A stretch of 46,532 bases of DNA from Nitrosomonas communis (GTDB taxonomy: Bacteria > Pseudomonadota > Gammaproteobacteria > Burkholderiales > Nitrosomonadaceae): contig NZ_JAGFJM010000123.1 in the NCBI RefSeq assembly GCF_024102715.1, positions 1-46,532 of the forward strand, read 5' to 3'. Positions 37,161 to 45,849 of the stretch are shown in pieces. The position numbers were made by a program, and so were the translations under genes. The notes under the pieces are model-generated. The model did no database searches and had not been told where the DNA came from. It saw only the letters and a program-made list of their open reading frames with translations. The first letter of the stretch is position 1. Every line of letters begins with the position of its first letter.

Positions 37161-38105
37161 ATGGACACAAAAGCTATCCACAGTTCAGTCCTGGGTAAGG
37201 AACGATCTGATTTATGGTATCGCACGTCAGAGGGAGCGCCACGTGGTTTTATCCAATCTCATGGCCTGGAAGAAGTCTGGTTTCATACCGGTACCGCTTG
37301 TAATTTGGCATGTCCGTTTTGTCTGGAAGGTTCTAAACCAGGTGACGACCGCCTGCAATTAGCACGGTTTGATGACGTGAAACCGTTCATCGACGAGGCC
37401 GTGGCACTCGGTGTGCGGCAGTTTTCCTTTACCGGTGGTGAGCCGTTCATCAATAAAGATATCGTGCGCATACTAGATACGGCATTGCAGCATCGGCCGT
37501 GCCTGGTGCTGACCAATGCGACAGATCCGCTCAGCAAGCGGTTTAATCAACTTAAACCGCTGCTCAAACAACCCCATCCATTACATTTCCGCGTCAGCCT
37601 CGATCATTTCGACGCAATACGCCATGACAAGGGCAGAGGACAAGGCATGTTTGCTCGCGCGCTACAAGGGATGCGTGGCTTATATGAAATGGGATTTTCG
37701 CTTTCTGTCGCGAATCAGCTTATCCCTGATATGGATGCAGTAGAAGTGGCCAGCCGCTTTAGCGAAGTCTTTCTATCTGCCGGTCTGCCGGGCGATTTGC
37801 CGCGCATTGAATTTCCGGAATTCCATTCTCCTGCCGCGGAGGTATCCGTTCCGCAGATCACTATGCATTGCATGACTGCCTATCAAACTGAAAAGACCCG
37901 CAAACAATTCATGTGTGCTTTTAGCAGGATGGTTGTCAAAATCAATGGCAGAATGCAGGTATATGCCTGTACGCTGGTAGATGACGACCCCGATTACGCA
38001 CTGGCGGAGACGCTTGCGGGCAGCCTGCAGGTACCGGTCAGTATGAAGCATCATCGGTGCTACAGCTGTTTCCGTTTTGGAGCGTCATGTAGCGAGCTGA
38101 AGTAA
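37161..38105 (+). CDS. arsS: Arsenosugar biosynthesis radical SAM protein ArsS
   Basis: 314 residues. The CxxxCxxC cluster motif is at C47, C51, C54 (CNLACPFC), followed by FSFTGGEPFINKD, the GGEP SAM-binding motif. The C-terminus carries further cysteines (YACTLVDDD, HRCYSCFRFGASCSELK) that may bind an auxiliary cluster. ArsS is thought to attach a 5'-deoxyadenosyl group to methylated arsenic. It starts three bases after arsM and 22 bases before the fusion gene. Confidence 0.92.
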   Translation: MDTKAIHSSVLGKERSDLWYRTSEGAPRGFIQSHGLEEVWFHTGTACNLACPFCLEGSKPGDDRLQLARFDDVKPFIDEAVALGVRQFSFTGGEPFINKDIVRILDTALQHRPCLVLTNATDPLSKRFNQLKPLLKQPHPLHFRVSLDHFDAIRHDKGRGQGMFARALQGMRGLYEMGFSLSVANQLIPDMDAVEVASRFSEVFLSAGLPGDLPRIEFPEFHSPAAEVSVPQITMHCMTAYQTEKTRKQFMCAFSRMVVKINGRMQVYACTLVDDDPDYALAETLAGSLQVPVSMKHHRCYSCFRFGASCSELK

Positions 38106-38127
38106 TGGGCATAATCCAGGAGGCAGG

Positions 38128-40266
38128 ATGAACAAACGCTGGTGGTTAGTTGGCTCCCTGTTGGTGTTGACTGGATTGTTTTTTGCTTTTGATCTGGAGC
38201 GTTATTTTAGTTTGGAGGCACTCAAGGAAAGCCATGATGAGCTTCGGCAGATTTATCAGGAGCAGCCATTCTGGGTGATCAGCCTGTATGCCCTGATTTA
38301 TATTGTTATGGCAGCGCTTTCATTACCGGGTGCTGCCGTTATGTCGCTAGCAGGCGGCGCGGTGCTGGGGTTCTGGGTTGGCGTGCCTGTTGTGCTGATT
38401 TCAGCTACCTGCGGCGCAACATTGGCATTTCTGGCGACGCGCTACTTGTTTCGTGATAGGGTGCAACGCCGTTTTGGCGATCGGCTCGAAGCGATCAACA
38501 AGGGGCTTGAACGGGATGGGGCGTTTTATCTTTTCTCGTTACGCTTGGTACCCGCTTTTCCTTTTTTTCTGATCAATCTGCTGATGGGGCTTACGGCGAT
38601 CCGTATCAGCACATTCTTCTGGGCGAGCCTCATCGGCATGCTGGCCGGATCCGCAGTTTATGTCAATGCAGGTACCCAGCTTGCCGCTGTCACCAGTTTA
38701 TCTGATATTGTATCGCCCGCCTTGATCGGTTCATTTTTGCTGCTGGCTCTTTTTCCGTGGCTCGCACGCTGGATGATCGATATGGCCAGGCAGCGACGAT
38801 TGTATGGGCGCTGGCCGAAGCCAGCACAGTACGATCGCAATCTGGTGGTGATTGGTGCGGGTGCAGCCGGGTTGGTGACTTCCTATATTGCAGCCGCCAC
38901 GCGCGCCAGGGTCACACTGATCGAAAGCCACAAAATGGGCGGTGATTGTCTCAATTATGGCTGTGTACCCTCCAAGACGCTGATTCGCACAGCCAGCTTT
39001 GTCAAGCAGGCAGGTCATGCTAAATCTTTGGGGATAAACCAAGTAGCGCTCGACTATGATTTCGGCGATGTGATGGCGCGTGTTCAGCGCATTATCCAGA
39101 CCATCGAACCACATGATTCCGTGGCACGCTATACTCAACTAGGTGTGGAGGTGATGCAGGGCGAAGCGCGCATTACTTCACCCTGGAGCGTGACGGTGAA
39201 TGGACAAACATTGACCACGCGCGCCATCGTCATTGCAACCGGTGCCCGGCCTTTTATACCGGACATTCCGGGATTGGAGCAAGTAGACTACTATACCTCG
39301 GAAACTATCTGGACGTTGACCCAGCGGCCTGAACGGCTGGTGGTGCTGGGTGGCGGACCGGTCGGTTGCGAATTGGCGCAGGCGTTCGCCCGTCTGGATT
39401 GCCGCGTGACGCAAGTTGAGCGTGATCGCTTGATGATGCGTGAAGATGAAGAAGTCGTCACGCTGGTCGAGGCAGCATTGCAAGCGGATGGGGTGCGGGT
39501 GCTGGCGCAAACGGAAGCCGTGCATTGTGAAAAAAGCAATGATGAGCAACGACTGATCGTGCGCGATCGAACGGGGCGAGAGGAAGCGCTGCCATTCGAT
39601 GCCTTGCTATGCGCGGTCGGCAGGGTTGCGCGCACGGAAGGATTGGGCCTGGAGGCGCTCGGCATTCCGTTAACACCAAAACACACCATTGAGACGAATA
39701 GCTGGCTGCAAACGATTTATCCCAACATTTATGCTTGTGGGGATGTGGTCGGGCCTTATCAGTTCACGCATGCAGCAGCACATCAGGCCTGGTACGCATC
39801 GGTCAATGCCTTGTTTGGTCATGTTAAACGCTTCAAAGTCGATTATTCCACTATGCCGTGGACGACCTTTACCGACCCTGAAGTTGCGCGTGTGGGGTTG
39901 TCCGAACAAGAGGCAATGGCCCGCAAAATTGGCTATGAAGTAACGCGCTATAGCTTGAAAGAGCTTGATCGCGCTATTGCCGATGAAGCTGCGCATGGCT
40001 TTATCAAAGTGCTCACTGCTCCAGGCAGAGACCGGATATTGGGTGTGACCATCGTGAGCGAGCATGCTAGCGATCTGCTAGCTGAATTCGTTTTGGCCAT
40101 GAAGCATGGCTTGGGGCTCAACAAAATTCTTGGTACGATCCATACTTATCCGACCTGGTCGGAAGCCAATAAATATGTCGCGGGGGAATGGAAGCGGCAG
40201 CATGTTTCACAGCAATTATTGGATTGGGTAGAGCGCTATCATGCACGCAGGAGGGAGCATCCATGA
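38128..40266 (+). CDS. DedA/TVP38-like membrane domain fused to a mercuric-reductase-like flavoprotein
   Basis: 712 residues. Residues 1-230 form a TVP38/TMEM64 (SNARE-associated, DedA-like) membrane domain with ALSLPGAAVMSLAGGAVLG and RLVPAFPFFLINLLMG. From about 237 the FAD motif VVIGAGAAGLVTSYIA begins, with redox cysteines C274 and C279 (GGDCLNYGCVPSKTL), the NAD motif VVLGGGPVGCELAQAFARL and a C-terminal dimerisation domain (HTYPTWSE). The C-terminal CC pair of true MerA is absent. It may reduce an arsenical or another metal species at the membrane, which is inference from context. AGGAGGCAGG precedes the ATG. Its stop overlaps the pstS start. Confidence 0.9.
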   Translation: MNKRWWLVGSLLVLTGLFFAFDLERYFSLEALKESHDELRQIYQEQPFWVISLYALIYIVMAALSLPGAAVMSLAGGAVLGFWVGVPVVLISATCGATLAFLATRYLFRDRVQRRFGDRLEAINKGLERDGAFYLFSLRLVPAFPFFLINLLMGLTAIRISTFFWASLIGMLAGSAVYVNAGTQLAAVTSLSDIVSPALIGSFLLLALFPWLARWMIDMARQRRLYGRWPKPAQYDRNLVVIGAGAAGLVTSYIAAATRARVTLIESHKMGGDCLNYGCVPSKTLIRTASFVKQAGHAKSLGINQVALDYDFGDVMARVQRIIQTIEPHDSVARYTQLGVEVMQGEARITSPWSVTVNGQTLTTRAIVIATGARPFIPDIPGLEQVDYYTSETIWTLTQRPERLVVLGGGPVGCELAQAFARLDCRVTQVERDRLMMREDEEVVTLVEAALQADGVRVLAQTEAVHCEKSNDEQRLIVRDRTGREEALPFDALLCAVGRVARTEGLGLEALGIPLTPKHTIETNSWLQTIYPNIYACGDVVGPYQFTHAAAHQAWYASVNALFGHVKRFKVDYSTMPWTTFTDPEVARVGLSEQEAMARKIGYEVTRYSLKELDRAIADEAAHGFIKVLTAPGRDRILGVTIVSEHASDLLAEFVLAMKHGLGLNKILGTIHTYPTWSEANKYVAGEWKRQHVSQQLLDWVERYHARRREHP

Positions 40267-41090
40267 GATTTTTAAGGCGATTTGTCTGGGTCACAATCGG
40301 AGTGCTGATGTTGACGGGCTTGAGTGCCGTGTCTATAGCTAGCTCGCACAAACTGGTATTGACCGGATCGAGCACGATTGCGCCGTTAGCTGTGGAATTA
40401 GGGCGGCGGTTTGAATCGCTGCACCCCGGTATGCGTGTGGATGTGCAAACGGGCGGTTCTGCCCGCGGGATCAATGATACGCGTAAGGGTATTGCCGATA
40501 TCGGCATGGTGTCACGCGCCATGAAAGCCGATGAGCAGGATTTGCAAGCTGTTACCATTGCGCTGGATGGGATAGGGATCATTGTGCACGCGAGCAATCC
40601 TGTTGCCGCTTTGACCCGGCAGCAGATTGCCGATATCTTTACCGGCAAGATCACCAACTGGCACGAAGTAGGCGGAAAAGATGCGCGCATTACCGTGGTC
40701 AACAAGGCGGAAGGACGCTCCACGCTGGAATTGTTTCTAGCCTATTTTCAGTTGAAAAACAGCGAGATTAGGCCGCACATCGTCATCGGCGACAATCAGC
40801 AGGGCATCAAGACCGTGTCCGGTAATCCGCATGCAATCGGCTATGTCTCAATTGGCGCTGCAGAATATGATGCTCAACGCGGTGTGCCGCTCAAGCTGCT
40901 ACCTCTGGATAGTGTGGCTGCGTCGGTGGTCAATCTGCGCAATGGGGATTATCCCTTATCCCGTCCGCTCAATCTGGTTACCCGCATGACACCAACAGCG
41001 CTGGCTAAACGATTCATCGATTTTGCACGTTCAGAGCAAGCATATGATCTGGTGGAAATGCAGTATTTTATTCCAGTCAGTGTCGATTGA
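40263..41090 (+). CDS. pstS: Phosphate-type ABC transporter substrate-binding protein
   Basis: 275 residues from ATG 40263 (ATGA overlap with the preceding gene; GGAGGGAG upstream). A signal peptide of about 27 residues is followed by KLVLTGSSTIAPLAVELGRRFE and TGGSARGINDTRKGIADIGMVSRA, the phosphate-binding loops of PstS-like proteins. It delivers phosphate or an analogue to PstCA. Being encoded in an arsenosugar operon, it may discriminate for or against arsenate; this is inference. Confidence 0.9.
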   Translation: MRFLRRFVWVTIGVLMLTGLSAVSIASSHKLVLTGSSTIAPLAVELGRRFESLHPGMRVDVQTGGSARGINDTRKGIADIGMVSRAMKADEQDLQAVTIALDGIGIIVHASNPVAALTRQQIADIFTGKITNWHEVGGKDARITVVNKAEGRSTLELFLAYFQLKNSEIRPHIVIGDNQQGIKTVSGNPHAIGYVSIGAAEYDAQRGVPLKLLPLDSVAASVVNLRNGDYPLSRPLNLVTRMTPTALAKRFIDFARSEQAYDLVEMQYFIPVSVD

Positions 41091-41925
41091 TCGCTGGTTC
41101 AACGCCGGATTGCGCTTAGGCGCCACGGTTGCAGCGCTGATCATGGCGTTGATTTTACTGTTTTTACTGCTGGAATCCTGGCCGGCGCTGCAGCATATTC
41201 CACTCATGCGGTTTGTAACCGATGACGCCTGGCATCCATTGGAAGATCGCTACAATCTATTACCAATGGTGACGGGGACGCTTTATGCCAGTAGTGGCAG
41301 CCTTTTGCTGGTAATTCCTCTGGGAATTGCGTCAGCCCTGTTCATGGCGTTTTACGCTTCGCCCCGCATGTCCATGCTCTATCGGCGGCTGATTGAATTA
41401 CTAGCCGGTATTCCTTCGGTGGTGTTTGGTTTCTGGGGACTGACCACAGTGGTGCCATTGATCAATCAATGGCAGCCACCCGGTGCAAGCTTGTTGACTG
41501 CAATATTGATTTTGACGCTGATGATTTTGCCTACGCTGGTGTTGACGAGTTATGCCGCGCTGATAGCTGTTCCCGATGAATATTTGCGCTCTGCGGCGGC
41601 GCTTGGGTTGTCACGCTGGGGTATGATTTATGGTGTGGTTCTGCCTGCAGCACGTCAAGGCATCGTGGCGGGAATATTGCTCGCAGCCGGTCGTGCAGTG
41701 GGGGAGACCATGGCGGTGCTGATGGTGGCAGGCAATGTGGTGCAGCATGCGGATAGTTTGTTTGCACCCATTCGCACCCTGACTGCCAATATTGCATTGG
41801 AAATGGCCTATGCCATGGGCGATCATCGCGCCGTGTTGTTTGTTTCGGGTTTGCTGCTGCTCTTATTGGTGATGATACTAACTACGATGGCAGGATGGTT
41901 TGGTAAGGAGCATCATGGCGAATAA
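41080..41925 (+). CDS. pstC: Phosphate ABC transporter permease PstC
   Basis: About 281 residues. The start is uncertain: I choose GTG 41080, overlapping the pstS end, because upstream alternatives (ATG 41044, TTG 41023) extend far into pstS. No good ribosome site is visible. Six membrane helices and the permease motif (EYLRSAAALGLSRWGMIYGVVLPAARQGI) with GRAVGETMAV define the family. The start overlap suggests coupling. pstA overlaps its end by eleven bases. Confidence 0.9.
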   Translation: MSIDRWFNAGLRLGATVAALIMALILLFLLLESWPALQHIPLMRFVTDDAWHPLEDRYNLLPMVTGTLYASSGSLLLVIPLGIASALFMAFYASPRMSMLYRRLIELLAGIPSVVFGFWGLTTVVPLINQWQPPGASLLTAILILTLMILPTLVLTSYAALIAVPDEYLRSAAALGLSRWGMIYGVVLPAARQGIVAGILLAAGRAVGETMAVLMVAGNVVQHADSLFAPIRTLTANIALEMAYAMGDHRAVLFVSGLLLLLLVMILTTMAGWFGKEHHGE

Positions 41926-42793
41926 ACAGATAGTTGATACAGGCAAACCTAATCATCTATTGCGCGATCGGGCCATACAGTTGCTGATTTATCTCGTGGT
42001 GCTGTGTGTGAGTGGGATATTTCTATGGATTCTGCTCGATCTGATCCGGGGCGGCAGCGCGTTGCTGTCTTGGGATTTTCTGATCAGTATGCCGCGAGAT
42101 ACGGGCCGTGCGGGTGGGATTGGCTCGATACTGGTGTCTACTTTGCTGGTTTTGTCGATCGCACTGCTGGTTGCGTTGCCGATCGGCTGGGCGACTGCCG
42201 TGTTGCTGGCGGAATTTATCCCTGCCATGAGTTCATTCGGGAGTTGGGTGCGTTACAGTCTGCAGGTGTTGGCGGGAGTGCCTTCTATCGTGTTTGGTCT
42301 GTTTGGCTATGCTTTTTTCAGTATTTATCTGGGTATGGGGTTTTCCATTTTGTCTGGCGGCCTGACCCTGGCGTGCATGCTGTTACCTATTCTGGTAAGT
42401 ACGGCGGAAGCGGGGCTGCGCGCGGTGCCCGAGAGCTACCGATTATCTGCGGCGGCGCTAGGCATGTCGCGTGCGGCCACGTTGTTTCATGTGTTGCTGC
42501 CGGTAGCAGTGCCAGCCTGGGCGGCAGGATTGTTGCTGGGAATCGGGCGGGCAGCAGCGGAAACAGCAGCACTGATGTTTACCAGCGGTTATGTCGATCG
42601 TATGCCCGAGTCACTGCTCGATTCCGGGCGGGTGCTGGCGCTGCATATTTTTGATTTGTCGATGAATGTGCCGGGTGGTGATGCGCCTGCCCATGCCTCA
42701 GCACTGGTATTGATTTTATTGCTGCTCATGATTAACCTGGTTGCCATGCATTTGACCCATTTATGGCAGCGCAGGAAGCTGAACACAGAATGA
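41915..42793 (+). CDS. pstA: Phosphate ABC transporter permease PstA
   Basis: 292 residues from ATG 41915, with AAGGAG at 41905-41910. Motifs are AGVPSIVFGLFGYAFF, ESYRLSAAALGMSRAATLFHVLLPVA (EAA loop) and GIGRAAAETAALMFTSGY. It forms the membrane channel with PstC. The stop overlaps pstB as ATGA. Confidence 0.92.
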   Translation: MANKQIVDTGKPNHLLRDRAIQLLIYLVVLCVSGIFLWILLDLIRGGSALLSWDFLISMPRDTGRAGGIGSILVSTLLVLSIALLVALPIGWATAVLLAEFIPAMSSFGSWVRYSLQVLAGVPSIVFGLFGYAFFSIYLGMGFSILSGGLTLACMLLPILVSTAEAGLRAVPESYRLSAAALGMSRAATLFHVLLPVAVPAWAAGLLLGIGRAAAETAALMFTSGYVDRMPESLLDSGRVLALHIFDLSMNVPGGDAPAHASALVLILLLLMINLVAMHLTHLWQRRKLNTE

Positions 42794-43686
42794 GATCGAA
42801 ACCGGATATCACCACTGATGCGCACGAAGGAGTAAATCCAGTGCAATCAGGTTGCGCTCAGGGCAGCACCTATACGCTCAGTCCCTTGCAAGCAGGGCCG
42901 TATTGCTGTATTCCCGAGCCTGTCATTCAAGTCAAGGCGTTGTCGTTGTTTTATGGCGGTAAATGTGCACTCGACACAGTCACACTGGATATTTACCGTG
43001 GTTGCATTACTGCACTGATCGGTCCTTCCGGTTGTGGTAAAACCAGCTTTTTATCTGCACTCAACCGTTTGACCGATTTGATCCCGGCTTGCCGGATTGA
43101 CGGTGCAGTGCATATTGAGGGTGAAAATATTTTTGAGGACACTTGTAATGTGCAGCAGTTGCGCAAGCGGATCGGCATGGTTTTTCAGAAACCAACCCCG
43201 TTTCCATTGTCCATTCAACGCAACATCGCCCTGCCGTTGCGTGAGCATGGCATCACGCGGCGAACAGATGTCGATGTCATCACGGAGCAAGTATTACGCG
43301 ATGTCGGCTTGTGGGATGAAGTGTGCGACCGGCTGGACACCCCGGCATTGAGTCTGTCAGGCGGTCAGCAACAACGACTCTGCATCGCCCGCGCACTGGC
43401 GCTCGATCCGCAGATCTTATTGATGGATGAACCCTGCAGCGCACTGGACCCGATTGCCTCTGGCGTGGTAGAAGATTTAATCAACCGCTTGAGCGGGCGT
43501 TATACTATTGTGATCGTCACGCACAACCTGGCACAGGCGCGGCGTATCGCCAATTACGCCGCATTTTTCTGGGTCAAGGAGCGCGAACGCACCGGCCATC
43601 TGGTCGAATTCGGTCACTGCCAGCAAATTTTTGAAACCCCTGCGCATCCTCTGACGGCGGCGTATGTGAGTGGGGTAAAAGGATGA
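42790..43686 (+). CDS. pstB: Phosphate ABC transporter ATPase PstB
   Basis: 298 residues from ATG 42790. Walker A GPSGCGKTS begins at residue 78, the signature is LSLSGGQQQRLCIARALALDP and Walker B ILLMDEPCSALDP. About 48 residues precede the ABC domain (VIQVKALSLFYGGK), longer than the usual PstB, so a later start cannot be excluded. PstB hydrolyses ATP to drive import. No phoU or phoBR gene follows. The 220 bases to norD hold only a weak 62-codon frame. Confidence 0.92.
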   Translation: MRSKPDITTDAHEGVNPVQSGCAQGSTYTLSPLQAGPYCCIPEPVIQVKALSLFYGGKCALDTVTLDIYRGCITALIGPSGCGKTSFLSALNRLTDLIPACRIDGAVHIEGENIFEDTCNVQQLRKRIGMVFQKPTPFPLSIQRNIALPLREHGITRRTDVDVITEQVLRDVGLWDEVCDRLDTPALSLSGGQQQRLCIARALALDPQILLMDEPCSALDPIASGVVEDLINRLSGRYTIVIVTHNLAQARRIANYAAFFWVKERERTGHLVEFGHCQQIFETPAHPLTAAYVSGVKG

Positions 43687-43908
43687 AAGGGCATGAGGTT
43701 GTACTTTCATCCAATTTTCCTTTAATTAATCCGCTTTGCCCGGCTTATCTGGCGGAATCAGTAAACCAAGAGGGCATTGTTCTTTGTATTCAATCTCTGG
43801 CGATATCCATTTGTGTCATTCCTGGCGGCTCTATTGCGACCGAGCTGTTCGAATTTGACCAAGTAAAATGAAGTAGCTCAAGTGGACGAATATTTTTGTG
43901 TCAACTGA

Positions 43909-45846
43909 TCATCCTACCAATTGCTGGTAAATAATAGGCAGAACATGCGAAAGTCGATCAGGCCGAGCCACGATGGCGTAACCCCTCTTGCCGAATAAGT
44001 AAGGGAAATAATCCTGCGCCTTGCGATCTATTGTAATACCGAAAACTGCAAGACCTGCTCTCCGGGCCTCCAGAATCGCCTGTCGGGTATCTTCAATACC
44101 GTAACGGCCTTCATAATAATCCAGATCATTGGGCTTGCCATCGCTTAACAAGAGTATAAGACGGTTACGTTCAGTTCGCTTGTTGAGTAGCTGCCGGACA
44201 TGGCGCAAAGCTGCGCCTATGCGGGTATAGTAACCAGGGCGCAAGGCGGCAATACGACGCAATACCTGACTATTGAAAGCTTCATCAAAATCTTTTACGG
44301 CAGCCACGCGTACATAGTGTCTTTTGCGTGAAGTGAAGGTATAGACTGCAAAAGCATCTCTACAAACGGCAAGACCGGAAGCCAGCGTGATCAAAGCTTC
44401 TTTCTCAATATCAAGAATACGCCGACCGTTAATCCAGCTATCCGTAGAAAGTGATACATCCACCAGTATGGCTACAGCCAGATCACGAGCCTGCTGACGC
44501 GCCTGTAGATAGATCTGATCAGAATTATTTCCATTGGCAAAGAAATCACAGTGCGCACGCACCAACGCATCCATATCCAGTTCAGCACCATCCAACTGGC
44601 TACGTAGAATCTCACGCCTGGGCCTTAATGTTTCAAATTGGCGCTGGATTTTACGAAAACGACGCCTAGCCGCAAGATCAGGCGCCCATAACTCACTTTT
44701 TTCCTCAGCATTCTGAAAAAGTACCCGGCATTGCTGCACATGATATTCCTTACGCCGATAATCCCATTCAGGGTAGGTCAATTCGGAAATCAGAGCAGCC
44801 GGATTGACATCGTCCGGCGCAAGATCAAGATCAAATTTGAGCTTGGTCGCAGCCTGGCGTTGATGCGGACTCAGCGTGATTTCTTCGATCGTCTCGGCAA
44901 CCTCTTTGGCGGTATCTTCATCGTCATCCTGCACAGCGCGGTTGACATTGACCATTTCGGACCAGCTCATGAGTTTCTCAAAGCGATTCAGCAACAGCGG
45001 ATCATCCCGTTCACTTTGCTCGTATTTTTCTCTCCGGCCTTTTTTCTTGCGATGATCCTCATTTTCCTGCTGGCTACTGCCGCCGTCATCCTGATCTGAA
45101 GACTCTGTTATCGCACTTGATGAAGTTTTACTTGAATGGATTTTTCCCCACAAAGGAACAGGCAGGAAAGTATGGTAGTGCTTTGTGGCTTGCCAGCGGT
45201 GGAGATCAGGCTCAGGCTGCATGACGGCTTGCAAGAATGCTTCACCGAGAGAATTTACGCAATGCTTTCCTAATAATGCCTGGATAACGGTTTCGACAGC
45301 CAGCTCTTGCCCCGAGAGCAGTCGATGCGGCCGCTGTTCACACAGCGCGTCGCAGAGTTTCTGATAATCCAGCGCAAGTCCGGGATAACGCTCAACCACT
45401 TTTAAACAGTTCCAGTAGGTGCTATGCAGAAAAGAGAGATCGGCTTGCAATGGATCATTCGGCGCCTCAATGGCAGAATCTTCAGCGACGGAAAAATAAG
45501 CAGCCAGCCAGAAATAAAGTCGCCGGTTTAATGCGGCTGATGGAAAACACGCAATGGTTGCAGGCAGCAGCATCCGATCGGCGTTACATTCTATCCGGGG
45601 CAGGGATTCCTGATTCATACCCAGGCGTTGCCGCAGTTTCAGACGATGTCCTGATGATTGCTGCGTTCCCGCTGCTAAAACTATGCCAGGCGCACCCCCC
45701 AGGCCTCGAAAAAAAACACTCAGTGCAGGACGCAGCGAATCCAGCGTGACAGCAGCTTCTGGATAAGAGGGATAACTATCCGCCTTGCCGACGAGATGGT
45801 GCCAATAGCGGCCAATTTGTTCTTCCAGTTCGATGAATTGCCACAT
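43909..45846 (-). CDS. NorD/CbbO-family von Willebrand factor A protein
   Basis: 645 residues. The long N-terminal region has a low-complexity acidic and basic linker (about 245-285: SSQQENEDHRKKKGRREKYE). The C-terminal vWA domain has the MIDAS start LVDVSLSTDSW and ILLLSDGKPNDLDYY. The length fits NorD better than the usually longer CbbO. With its MoxR-type ATPase partner it acts as an activase: NorQD for nitric oxide reductase, CbbQO for Rubisco. The target operon lies outside the window, so the choice stays open. The start is three bases after the NorQ stop. Confidence 0.85.
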   Translation of the reverse strand: MWQFIELEEQIGRYWHHLVGKADSYPSYPEAAVTLDSLRPALSVFFRGLGGAPGIVLAAGTQQSSGHRLKLRQRLGMNQESLPRIECNADRMLLPATIACFPSAALNRRLYFWLAAYFSVAEDSAIEAPNDPLQADLSFLHSTYWNCLKVVERYPGLALDYQKLCDALCEQRPHRLLSGQELAVETVIQALLGKHCVNSLGEAFLQAVMQPEPDLHRWQATKHYHTFLPVPLWGKIHSSKTSSSAITESSDQDDGGSSQQENEDHRKKKGRREKYEQSERDDPLLLNRFEKLMSWSEMVNVNRAVQDDDEDTAKEVAETIEEITLSPHQRQAATKLKFDLDLAPDDVNPAALISELTYPEWDYRRKEYHVQQCRVLFQNAEEKSELWAPDLAARRRFRKIQRQFETLRPRREILRSQLDGAELDMDALVRAHCDFFANGNNSDQIYLQARQQARDLAVAILVDVSLSTDSWINGRRILDIEKEALITLASGLAVCRDAFAVYTFTSRKRHYVRVAAVKDFDEAFNSQVLRRIAALRPGYYTRIGAALRHVRQLLNKRTERNRLILLLSDGKPNDLDYYEGRYGIEDTRQAILEARRAGLAVFGITIDRKAQDYFPYLFGKRGYAIVARPDRLSHVLPIIYQQLVG

Positions 45847-45849
45847 ACT

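Noticed and set aside
43683-43871. 62-codon frame overlapping the pstB stop
   Set aside because: It has an ATGA overlap but no recognisable family and a composition like non-coding DNA; it is too weak to call as a gene.
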